This document shows positions 1-4,737 of a stretch of DNA of 6,947 nucleotides, piece after piece (position 1 is the stretch's first letter; the number at the start of each line of letters is the position of its first letter). Below the pieces are notes generated by a model that saw nothing but the letters and a program-made list of their open reading frames with translations, had not been told where the DNA came from and ran no database searches. This stretch comes from an uncultured Bacilli bacterium (GTDB taxonomy: Bacteria > Bacillota_I > Bacilli_A > RF39 > UBA660): contig CANQHY010000064.1 of NCBI GenBank assembly GCA_947623975.1, positions 1-6,947 of the forward strand, in the 5' to 3' direction. The position numbers were made by a program, and so were the translations under genes.

Positions 1-242
1 AAAGATCCAGAATGCATTTGGCGATTATTTCCAGGGCAAGGTAGACTTTGACAAAGCAAAGGAAAACTTTGAGAAGCGACGTTCTGAGAAATTTGGATAT
101 AAGCATCAAAATAAAAAGGAAACGAAGAAACGTTAGCATCAAAATGCCTAGTTAATACATATCTTGCATAAGTAGTACTACCAATAGCTAATGTAAATAA
201 CAAAGCTACCACTACTAATAATGTAATTTTCCTATTATGCAT
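1..242 (-). CDS. TasA-like exported protein, N-terminus only; truncated or chimeric beyond about residue 31
   Basis: The ATG at 242-240 follows a strong ribosome binding site (AGGAGGG, about 252-258) that begins right after the stop of the upstream signal peptidase gene. The first residues, MHNRKITLLVVVALLFTLAI then GSTTYARY, form a SipW-type signal peptide with the same TYARY ending as the major TasA-like protein of this locus. After Tyr-Ala-Arg-Tyr the family normally continues with a Gly/Ala/Val-rich strand ending in a VAKW-like motif. Here it continues LTRHFDANVSSFPF and then a Cys/Pro/Gln-rich string unlike any neighbour, though the frame stays open to the edge. What is seen is a sound start and signal peptide with no recognisable body. 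I infer that the gene was cut near 140-155 by a rearrangement or an assembly error. Confidence is high for the signal peptide and low for the remainder. Confidence 0.5.
   Translation of the reverse strand, partial: MHNRKITLLVVVALLFTLAIGSTTYARYVLTRHFDANVSSFPFYFDAYIQISQNVASQSFPLLCQSLPCPGNNRQMHSGS
2..136 (+). CDS. C-terminal fragment of an unrecognised basic protein (5'-truncated by window edge)
   Basis: The plus-strand frame is open from the window edge to a TAG at 134-136 and gives 44 residues. It begins KIQNAFGDYFQGKVDFDKAK and ends in a very basic Lys/Arg tail. It is the only plausible plus-strand coding stretch in the window. Its codons (AAG, CAG, GGC, GAC) are richer in G and C than those of the minus-strand genes, so it may come from a different genomic context. 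I do not recognise the family. It overlaps, in antisense, the 3' part of the open frame of the truncated TasA-like gene (1-242), so only one of the two can be real over 1-136. Codon choice favours this one. It may be a transferred gene or the product of an assembly join. Confidence 0.35.
   Translation, partial: KIQNAFGDYFQGKVDFDKAKENFEKRRSEKFGYKHQNKKETKKR
103..145 (+). repeat. 10-bp direct repeat flanking the end of the plus-strand frame
   Basis: GCATCAAAAT occurs at 103-112 and again at 136-145, a 33-bp offset. The second copy lies where the TasA-like coding signal gives way to the foreign plus-strand frame. It could be microhomology that served a recombination event, or a place where an assembler joined two sequences. 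A 10-bp match in AT-rich DNA can also arise by chance. Confidence 0.4.
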
Positions 243-259
243 AATACTATCCCTCCTTT

Positions 260-772
260 TTATTTTTTTATATTCTTTTGCGATTTTAGGCTATCAACAA
301 ACAAAATTATTCCAAATATAAGTAACAGTGAAAAAATTCCAGCTGGAGTTTTTAAAAACATTACAAGATTACCTACAAGTGGTATTTTAAATACATATTT
401 TCCTTCGATATCCTCAGTAGTAAGTATTTCGGTATCTACACCTGAATTAGCATCGCCTTTTGTCATATATTTCAAAACGCCATCTTCTTCCAACACTTCG
501 ATTACGCGATGAGTAACTACTGAGTTATTAACTCTAAAAGATATAATATCGTTTCTTTTTATATCGTCTGTATCTTTTACAAAAACTAAGTCGCCAATTT
601 TTAACTCGGGTGACATGCTTCCGGTTAATACAATAAAGTTTTTATACCCAAAAAAACTTGGTGTTTTATCTTTAGCAAATATTTTCTGTACCACTATTAT
701 TATGCTATAGAGAGCTACAATTACAAGGACTATCCAAAATATAATGGAAAATACTTTTTTTACGTTTTTCAT
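260..772 (-). CDS. SipW-like signal peptidase I, second copy (S26B type)
   Basis: This is a 170-residue membrane peptidase that would remove signal peptides from exported substrates at the outer face of the membrane. An N-terminal membrane segment spans about residues 8-30. The catalytic serine lies in TGSMSP (Ser52). The general base is His88 in VTHRV, where the eukaryote/archaea-like SipW class has His instead of the usual bacterial Lys. The TKGDAN box is at 104-109 and a second membrane segment at about 145-162. The short tail SLKSQKNIKK differs from the long charged tail of the other copy at 3364-4008. The two align through all catalytic blocks and are clearly paralogues. The start lies 6 bases after the preceding gene, and its ribosome binding site (AGGTGAT) lies inside that gene's last codons, which points to translational coupling. 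A TasA-like start follows 17 bases after the stop, so this is the second sipW-tasA pair of the locus. Confidence 0.9.
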   Translation of the reverse strand: MKNVKKVFSIIFWIVLVIVALYSIIIVVQKIFAKDKTPSFFGYKNFIVLTGSMSPELKIGDLVFVKDTDDIKRNDIISFRVNNSVVTHRVIEVLEEDGVLKYMTKGDANSGVDTEILTTEDIEGKYVFKIPLVGNLVMFLKTPAGIFSLLLIFGIILFVDSLKSQKNIKK

Positions 773-778
773 AATAAA

Positions 779-1294
779 TCAAATCACCTGTATGGCACGA
801 AGCTTTACTTGAATAGTTGTCGCTTTGTTTGCATATTTTATATCATTATCATTTTCGTCCCATGTAATTTGTAACTTATAATTCTTGATGCTTTCAGTAC
901 CAAAATCTAGTCTTTCGGTGTCACTTACAGAATCAGTGATATCAATTTCGGTGTTGTCTGTTACATCAAAAAGTTTTATCTTTAATGGAAGCTCATTTCC
1001 AACTGTGAACTCAAAAGCATATTCTAATAATATTTCATTTATCTTTGAATCTTCTTTGTTAGAAACAGAAAATTCTATATCACGTACATCACCTGGCAAC
1101 ATTTTATCAACATTGTATACCATTTCATTGTTACTTAGATTCAAAATTGGTATTGCAATAACATCGTTGTCTGATTCTAACTGTCCCATATATCTACTCG
1201 ACGTAACGTTAAAAGTATATAAGAACAAAATACTTATTGCAGCTACCACTAAATATAAATTTTTTCTTTCAAGTTTTCTTTTACATTTATTCAT
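779..1294 (-). CDS. Small TasA/camelysin-like exported protein (171 aa), probable minor fibre subunit
   Basis: The basic N-terminus is followed by a hydrophobic segment at about residues 13-28 and a TSSRY ending (31-35). This matches the TYARY/TFSRY cleavage region of the neighbouring exported proteins, so cleavage before Arg34 by a SipW-type peptidase is likely. The mature part is acidic and beta-rich in appearance. It holds KMLPGD (64-69), the counterpart of the KIAP motif of the neighbours, followed by a strand of the type DIEFSVSN. A Trp-bearing strand ITWDENDND lies at 143-151. Its only cysteine (Cys4) is in the signal peptide. It lies 8 bases after the 190-residue gene and 6 bases before signal peptidase 2, with its ribosome binding site (TTAGGTGAG) overlapping the upstream stop, so it is part of a tight operon. 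Family membership rests on shared motifs and context. The exact role as tip, cap or minor subunit is inference. Confidence 0.72.
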   Translation of the reverse strand: MNKCKRKLERKNLYLVVAAISILFLYTFNVTSSRYMGQLESDNDVIAIPILNLSNNEMVYNVDKMLPGDVRDIEFSVSNKEDSKINEILLEYAFEFTVGNELPLKIKLFDVTDNTEIDITDSVSDTERLDFGTESIKNYKLQITWDENDNDIKYANKATTIQVKLRAIQVI

Positions 1295-1302
1295 ATACTC
1301 AC

Positions 1303-1875
1303 CTAATCTAACTTTTGCCTAACAATAGACGAAACCATAATATTAGTATTGTCAATGGTAGGATTTATAATATCTTCTTCTTCAACCCATTTCCAATAAA
1401 TTTTAATATTAAGTTTATCCTCTTCAGTAAATCCTAGCTCAGTACTAGGAAGAAGCAAATCCCCTTTAATCAAGTTATCTTGAAATTCTAATTTATCCTT
1501 ATCATTCAAAATGCACTCAGTTAGCTTTAAATCGCTATCTAACTTGCTTAAATCAAATAAGAACTCGTATTCTAAGCTAACCTCTGTCATATTGGGATTA
1601 ATGACTATTTCAAAATACCCTTCCGAATTTGGTGCTATTTTATCATTATGCGTATTGGCATTAGGACTTAACAGCAATTCAAATGAATCACCATCTGTAA
1701 CACTTACATCATTTACTGAAACGTTGAATTTCGCAATGTCAACACCGTAATCAATTTCTGTTGTATCGATATATCTAGAAAAAGTATAACTAACAAAAAA
1801 CATCATACAGATTATACTGTAAAATACTAAAAAATTTTTAATATTTTTTTTTAGCTTATACTTTTTCATTTTCAT
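1303..1875 (-). CDS. TasA/camelysin-like exported protein (190 aa), probable minor fibre subunit
   Basis: The N-terminus is Lys-rich (1-13), followed by a hydrophobic core (14-29) and SYTFSRY (29-35), a SipW-type signal peptide with Ser replacing Ala at the -1 position. The mature protein starts near Arg34. It contains VDIAKFNVSV (45-54), resembling the VAKW strand of TasA-like proteins, then NDKIAPNSEGYFEIVI (77-92), the family KIAP motif followed by a beta strand. WKW at 161-163 sits near the C-terminus, and the same WKW stands in the 217-residue neighbour. Cys23 is in the signal peptide and Cys121 is the only cysteine in the mature part. A good ribosome binding site (GAGAGGAAA) precedes the ATG at 1875; a second in-frame Met at codon 3 is a possible alternative start. 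The gene starts 16 bases after the 217-residue gene and lies 8 bases before the 171-residue gene. Confidence 0.75.
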   Translation of the reverse strand: MKMKKYKLKKNIKNFLVFYSIICMMFFVSYTFSRYIDTTEIDYGVDIAKFNVSVNDVSVTDGDSFELLLSPNANTHNDKIAPNSEGYFEIVINPNMTEVSLEYEFLFDLSKLDSDLKLTECILNDKDKLEFQDNLIKGDLLLPSTELGFTEEDKLNIKIYWKWVEEEDIINPTIDNTNIMVSSIVRQKLD

Positions 1876-1891
1876 ATATCACATTTCCTCT

Positions 1892-2545
1892 CTAGTACTC
1901 GTACTCAACAGCACTTATTTTTATCTTCAAATCATATCTTGAATTAATATCAGTACCAATTTGGGTATCATTTTCGCTTTCAAACCATTTCCAATCCAAA
2001 GTATAAACGTCATAATTTTTCGAGCTAAGGTTTTGGAAATCTTGTTTCAATTCGTCATAGGTTACCCAAGTATCATCATCTCCTGATACATACCTTTCAT
2101 TCTTTTTTAATCTATATTTCATGTTTATGTTATAATCATTAGTTTCAATTAATGTCAAGCTGTACATTATATTAAAAGTATTGTTATTTCTTATTATGAA
2201 TTGATATGAGTTTTCTCCACCAGGAGCAATTTTCCCATCAACAACCTCATAAGCTGTTCTTGTAAATATATTAAGTTGTGTGTTATTAGAATAAATAACG
2301 TCTCCATCAAATACAGTAACAGAACCCTCATCATCTTCTGGCTTCCAGCACTCACAATCGCCACAATCACCATTCAGTACTATATCAAAAATGTCAACAT
2401 TTCCAGTTGGAACAAGTGGTTTATGGTCAATAAATCCTAGATTTTTTATTAATAGAAAAATTATGATAACAAATATAATTAAAAGCAAAACAACAATAAC
2501 AAATAATCTTTCGTTTTGTCTTTCTTTTCTCTGTCTTTCATCCAT
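1892..2545 (-). CDS. Membrane-anchored TasA-like domain protein with CGDCEC cluster (217 aa)
   Basis: A charged cytosolic N-terminus (1-13) is followed by a strong membrane segment (about 14-34) with no AxA or (A/S)RY cleavage site. Unlike its neighbours, this protein is probably not cleaved and stays anchored with its bulk outside. The sequence VDIFDIVLNGD leads into CGDCEC (Cys61, Cys64, Cys66) and an acidic loop. It then resembles the other exported proteins: LNIFTR (91-96), GKIAPGG (104-110), a strand SYQFIIRNN, and WKWFESENDTQIG (185-197), a Trp/Asp-Thr motif seen near the C-terminus of many TasA-like proteins. The ribosome binding site is weak (GGTGAT, 7 bases or so upstream). The gene sits directly behind the major subunit gene, separated by two hairpins. 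Possible roles are fibre base, anchor or assembly platform; this is inference. The three cysteines could hold a disulfide or a metal. Confidence 0.7.
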   Translation of the reverse strand: MDERQRKERQNERLFVIVVLLLIIFVIIIFLLIKNLGFIDHKPLVPTGNVDIFDIVLNGDCGDCECWKPEDDEGSVTVFDGDVIYSNNTQLNIFTRTAYEVVDGKIAPGGENSYQFIIRNNNTFNIMYSLTLIETNDYNINMKYRLKKNERYVSGDDDTWVTYDELKQDFQNLSSKNYDVYTLDWKWFESENDTQIGTDINSRYDLKIKISAVEYEY

Positions 2546-2574
2546 AATAAATCACCACATTTCTTTTAAAAGTG

Positions 2575-2626
2575 CCAGTAACGTCTACAATTGCTTATAA
2601 ACGTTACTGGAAGTTTTAAAGCTTCC
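2575..2626 (-). terminator. Two adjacent hairpins after the major subunit gene: probable attenuator or mRNA 3'-end stabiliser
   Basis: Read on the minus strand after the TasA-like stop, the first hairpin is GGAAG/CTTCC around an A/T loop (2609-2626). It is followed at once by a perfect 10-bp stem CCAGTAACGT/ACGTTACTGG (2575-2584 with 2601-2610) with a 16-base loop. The second stem is followed by CACTTTT, too short a U-run for an efficient terminator. The two stems share positions 2609-2610, so they cannot both form fully. This fits partial termination or protection against 3' exonucleases, giving more major-subunit mRNA than minor-subunit mRNA. Confidence 0.6.
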
Positions 2627-2634
2627 ATTTTTTA

Positions 2635-3270
2635 TTAGTCAATATGTTGTTGAACTGTTACTTTAACAGGGATTGATAATTCTCCTGCTTTTTTACCTGC
2701 AGCAGTATCTTCAGCACTATTAGCATCATTATTTGTCCATGTTACTTTCAAATTAACTGTAACTATGCTATTACCATCAGTAAAACCACTAGCAGCATCT
2801 GGAAGAGTTATTTTATATTCTTCTCCAGGTGTTGTTGCAGTTACTTTGCTTCCACCTTCATCGCCTTCAAGTTTTACCTCAAGTTCAAATTTAATATCAG
2901 AAGCTTTCATTCCTAAATCTGCTACTGCGGTATTAACGGCATCTTCAATAGAACCTTCACCACTCTTTAGTAAAACATCTACTGCAACTTCTGTGCCTTC
3001 TAAATCGATTTCTGCCTTAGCTGTAGCAGTTACATCTGGAGCAATTTTACCACTAACTACATTTGAATTTTCCTCAGTAGTAAAATTCAAAGTTAAATCT
3101 GTGCTCTCAGCTACACCATCTTTAACTTTAGTTGCCCATTTTGCTACATTTAATTTAGCAGTACCTGTAAAATCTGTCGTATATCTAGCATAAGTACCTC
3201 CAATGAAATAGAAAGAAAATGCTACTAACATACAAACTGCTACTGCAGAACCAACTGTTCTCTTTCTCAT
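2635..3270 (-). CDS. Major TasA/camelysin-like exported protein (probable fibre subunit)
   Basis: I place the start at ATG 3270, giving 211 residues. The GTG at 3279 is also in frame, but it overlaps the ribosome binding site (AGGAGG at 3280-3285), which sits 9 bases from the ATG. MRKRT and a hydrophobic stretch end in GGTYARY, so cleavage is expected between Ala28 and Arg29 by a SipW-type peptidase. The mature protein has GTAKLNVAKWATKV (the family's first strands), GKIAPD (74-79), a long Ala/Val/Glu/Thr-rich beta body and VTWTNND (Trp178) near the C-terminus. It has no cysteine after the signal peptide. Ala, Thr, Val and Gly codons dominate, unlike the Asn/Ile/Lys-rich neighbours, which suits an abundant secreted structural protein. 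Bacillus TasA forms extracellular biofilm fibres and camelysin belongs to the same family (Peptidase_M73). I see no reason to assign protease activity here. The gene follows its signal peptidase gene directly. Confidence 0.85.
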   Translation of the reverse strand: MRKRTVGSAVAVCMLVAFSFYFIGGTYARYTTDFTGTAKLNVAKWATKVKDGVAESTDLTLNFTTEENSNVVSGKIAPDVTATAKAEIDLEGTEVAVDVLLKSGEGSIEDAVNTAVADLGMKASDIKFELEVKLEGDEGGSKVTATTPGEEYKITLPDAASGFTDGNSIVTVNLKVTWTNNDANSAEDTAAGKKAGELSIPVKVTVQQHID

Positions 3271-3279
3271 CTTTTTCAC

Positions 3280-3285
3280 CTCCTT
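3280..3285 (-). promoter_or_regulatory. Ribosome binding site fixing the start of the major subunit gene
   Basis: AGGAGG on the minus strand lies 9 bases before the ATG at 3270. The GTG at 3279 begins at the base right next to this site and so cannot be served by it. This supports the shorter protein. Confidence 0.8.
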
Positions 3286-3299
3286 TACAAAAATTTTTT

Positions 3300-3321
3300 A
3301 ATAATATTCTAGAATATTATT
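3300..3321. promoter_or_regulatory. 22-bp perfect palindrome upstream of the major subunit gene
   Basis: Half-sites AATAATATTCT and AGAATATTATT meet with no spacer at 3310/3311. It lies 15 bases before the ribosome binding site of the TasA-like gene. As DNA it could bind a dimeric regulator; as RNA it would fold into a weak, AU-rich hairpin in the leader. The base composition favours palindromes somewhat, but 22 perfect bases with a TCTAGA core are unlikely to be chance. Confidence 0.55.
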
Positions 3322-3324
3322 TAT

Positions 3325-3351
3325 ATATAAAAAGCAAAAAGCTTTTTATAT
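3325..3351 (-). other. Hairpin between sipW1 and the major subunit gene
   Basis: An 11-bp perfect inverted repeat (ATATAAAAAGC at 3325-3335, GCTTTTTATAT at 3341-3351) has a 5-base loop. On the minus strand it follows the stop of signal peptidase 1 and is not followed by a U-run, so it is not a classic terminator. It may mark an mRNA processing point that separates sipW1 from the tasA-like message, or protect its 5' end. A weak promoter (TTGATA, 19 bases, TATATA) overlaps it on the minus strand; I rate that promoter low. Confidence 0.45.
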
Positions 3352-3363
3352 CAATCGATTTTT

Positions 3364-4008
3364 TTACTCGTCCTTCTCTTTTTCTAATTGTTTTTTCTTT
3401 TCTAATTCACGTTGCTTTTTAAATTCCTCAAACTCTAATCTATCTTTTTCATCTTCCTCTTTTTGCTTTTTTTCATCCTTTTTATTTACAAGATATAGCC
3501 AAAGCAATCCAACAACTAGAATAACTAATAATACTAAAATAAGTCCAATTGGTTCTTTCATAAACATCAAGAAATTACCAAAACCAGCAATACGCCAAAT
3601 ATAAATTCCTTCAACGTCATCCATAGAAACTAAATTAGCATCTTCGGCATTATTAGCATCTCCTTTTGTTCTAAAATATGTTTGCCCGTTCTCATTTACT
3701 ATTTCAATAATTCTGTGAGTTGTAACCGTGTTTTTCTCATTTCTAAATGCCACTATATCTCCAACTTGGAAAGTATCAGTATCAACTATCTTAACGAATA
3801 CCAAATCACCCGTATAAATCGATGTTTCCATTGAACCAGATAACACTATCATTGGTTTATAACCAAAAATATCTGGAACTTTATCTGGATTAGCATTTGC
3901 TTTATAAATGATAATTCCTGCAACCAACACAATAATAATGGCTACTGTCAAAAAAAATATTTTCAAAATATTAAAAATTATATTTGTATTTTTATGCTTT
4001 TTTTCCAT
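3364..4008 (-). CDS. sipW: SipW-like signal peptidase I with long charged C-terminal tail
   Basis: This 214-residue membrane peptidase probably processes the TasA-like proteins encoded just downstream. A membrane segment lies at about 12-35. The catalytic Ser59 is in SGSMET, the general base His98 in VTTHRI (His rather than Lys is the S26B/SipW hallmark), and the TKGDAN box is at 114-119. A second membrane segment lies at about 153-175. Residues 176-214 form a highly charged Lys/Glu tail of heptad-like character (KKDEKK to EKEKDE), predicted cytosolic. This tail is absent from the paralogue at 260-772. Bacillus SipW also has a cytosolic C-terminal part with a role separate from cleavage, so a second function is possible but unproven. 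The start is ATG 4008 with GGAG 6 bases upstream. It is the first gene of the surface-protein locus, with its own promoter and leader. Confidence 0.9.
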   Translation of the reverse strand: MEKKHKNTNIIFNILKIFFLTVAIIIVLVAGIIIYKANANPDKVPDIFGYKPMIVLSGSMETSIYTGDLVFVKIVDTDTFQVGDIVAFRNEKNTVTTHRIIEIVNENGQTYFRTKGDANNAEDANLVSMDDVEGIYIWRIAGFGNFLMFMKEPIGLILVLLVILVVGLLWLYLVNKKDEKKQKEEDEKDRLEFEEFKKQRELEKKKQLEKEKDE

Positions 4009-4022
4009 AAATCCTCCGATTT
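4009..4022 (-). promoter_or_regulatory. Ribosome binding site presented in a small hairpin before sipW1
   Basis: On the minus strand AAATC-GGAG-GATTT forms a perfect 5-bp stem whose 4-base loop is the Shine-Dalgarno core. The stem ends at the base next to the ATG at 4008. The stem is weak, so it could tune or gate translation initiation rather than block it. Confidence 0.4.
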
Positions 4023-4078
4023 TCAGATCCTGTATCGAAAGAGCACCTCTACCCTATCTCATATCCTCGTCTACTGTT
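4023..4078 (-). promoter_or_regulatory. G-rich 5' leader of sipW1, possibly structured; class not recognised
   Basis: Between the promoter and the sipW1 ribosome binding site lies a leader that is purine-rich and clearly richer in G and C than the surrounding intergenic DNA, including GACGAGGATATGAG and GGGTAGAGGTGCTCT. AGAG-GTG-CTCT can form a short stem, and CGAT/ATCG can close a larger loop towards the start codon. It does not match any riboswitch class I know. Conserved-looking composition in such a poor-GC region suggests an RNA or protein binding site, but this is inference. Confidence 0.35.
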
Positions 4079-4093
4079 ATATTAATTATAACA
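4076..4093 (-). promoter_or_regulatory. Extended -10 promoter of the sipW1-tasA locus with overlapping inverted repeat
   Basis: The minus strand reads TGTTATAAT (4093-4085), a perfect extended -10 (TGnTATAAT). No good -35 is visible at 16-18 bases, as is usual for this promoter type. The -10 lies inside an inverted repeat with arms GTTATA/TATAAC (4076-4081 and 4087-4092), so a repressor bound there would cover the promoter. Transcription would start near 4078, leaving a leader of about 70 bases. Confidence 0.6.
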
Positions 4094-4142
4094 TACAAAT
4101 ACATAATTCGACATTTTTTTTATAAAAATTTTAAATTCAATT

Positions 4143-4169
4143 AAAAAAAATACTTGCCACAGTTGGCAA
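4143..4169 (-). terminator. Intrinsic terminator downstream of the trxB/PepSY genes
   Basis: On the minus strand TTGCCA-ACTG-TGGCAA is followed by GTA and eight T residues (4150-4143). It lies about 100 bases after the stop of the PepSY-like gene and just before the sipW1 promoter, so it separates the two transcription units. Confidence 0.82.
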
Positions 4170-4268
4170 ATAATGTTAACTTTTAGTTTATTTTATTGGA
4201 GCCTAGGTACGCATATTTTTTTAATAAAATTATAGTTTTAGATAAATATCATATGTAAAGTTTACAAA
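4170..4268. other. 3' untranslated region of the PepSY-like gene
   Basis: I see no gene here. It holds TGTAAA-C-TTTACA (minus strand, 4254-4266), a 13-bp palindrome that starts 2 bases after the stop codon of the PepSY-like gene, and an isolated GC-richer patch with CCTAGG (about 4198-4212). The rest is plain AT-rich sequence. Confidence 0.4.
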
Positions 4269-4682
4269 TTAAAAATCAAATTCTTTAAAAGAGTGTAAAA
4301 TCTTTCCACTAATAGCATCAACGTAATATTCATATTCGTAGTGATTATAATTAAAATCTATTTCATAGACATTAGTTCCATATTTATAATCCAATTCTAT
4401 ATCTAGATCAAATATGTCTTCCTCTTTCAAACTTTCGTTAGATAATACAATTTGAATTGCTTGTTGTTTTGTTATATATTTATTTCCGTTATTTGAGTTA
4501 CTATCCCCATCACTATTTCCATTATCATCATATATATTATTATCATATGTACCATTATTACTATATTTTTTTTCAGTATCATCATCTCTTAGTGCTAATA
4601 CCAATACTAATACTGAAATCAAAATAATTATTGCTATTAACAAGTATATTACTAAATTATTATTTTTTTCCTTATTTTTCAA
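4269..4682 (-). CDS. Membrane-anchored PepSY-like domain protein (137 aa)
   Basis: A short Lys/Asn-rich cytosolic start leads to a membrane segment (about 9-31), an Asn/Asp/Gly/Ser-rich low-complexity linker (32-68) and a C-terminal PepSY-like domain (about 69-137). The domain begins ITKQQAIQIVLSNESL, the helix typical of the family. It ends with two strands, YEIDFNYNHYEYEYYVDAISGKILHS, where the D-x-x-[ST]-G-x-[IV] turn is characteristic. PepSY domains are extracytoplasmic and often inhibit or modulate peptidases; the partner is unknown. The start codon is TTG at 4682. It is preceded by GAAGGG with 6 bases of spacing, and no ATG lies before the membrane segment. It follows trxB by 55 bases with no terminator between, so it may be co-transcribed. 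An intrinsic terminator lies downstream. Confidence 0.75.
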   Translation of the reverse strand: MKNKEKNNNLVIYLLIAIIILISVLVLVLALRDDDTEKKYSNNGTYDNNIYDDNGNSDGDSNSNNGNKYITKQQAIQIVLSNESLKEEDIFDLDIELDYKYGTNVYEIDFNYNHYEYEYYVDAISGKILHSFKEFDF

Positions 4683-4737
4683 ATTTAACCCTTCTCTCTA
4701 TTAATTACATTCTCGTTATATTATGTATATAAATTTA

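Noticed and set aside
885..1322. Long plus-strand open frames antisense to the exported-protein genes (885-1322, 2765-3193 and others)
   Set aside because: They mirror real minus-strand genes that have ribosome sites, signal peptides and family motifs; the plus-strand products have Ser/Ile-rich low-information sequence and no ribosome site.
2635..3270. Camelysin-type metalloprotease activity for the TasA-like protein
   Set aside because: The family name Peptidase_M73 suggests it, but no zinc-binding HExxH-like motif is present and the sequence looks structural.
3325..3351. Intrinsic terminator between sipW1 and the tasA-like gene
   Set aside because: The stem is AT-rich and no U-run follows on the minus strand; a processing or stabilising hairpin is more likely.
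4023..4078. Lysine riboswitch (GATAGGGTAGAGGTGC resembles the start of the L box)
   Set aside because: The leader is only about 70 bases, the 3' pairing half of helix P1 and the other conserved junction segments are missing, and the gene downstream is a signal peptidase.
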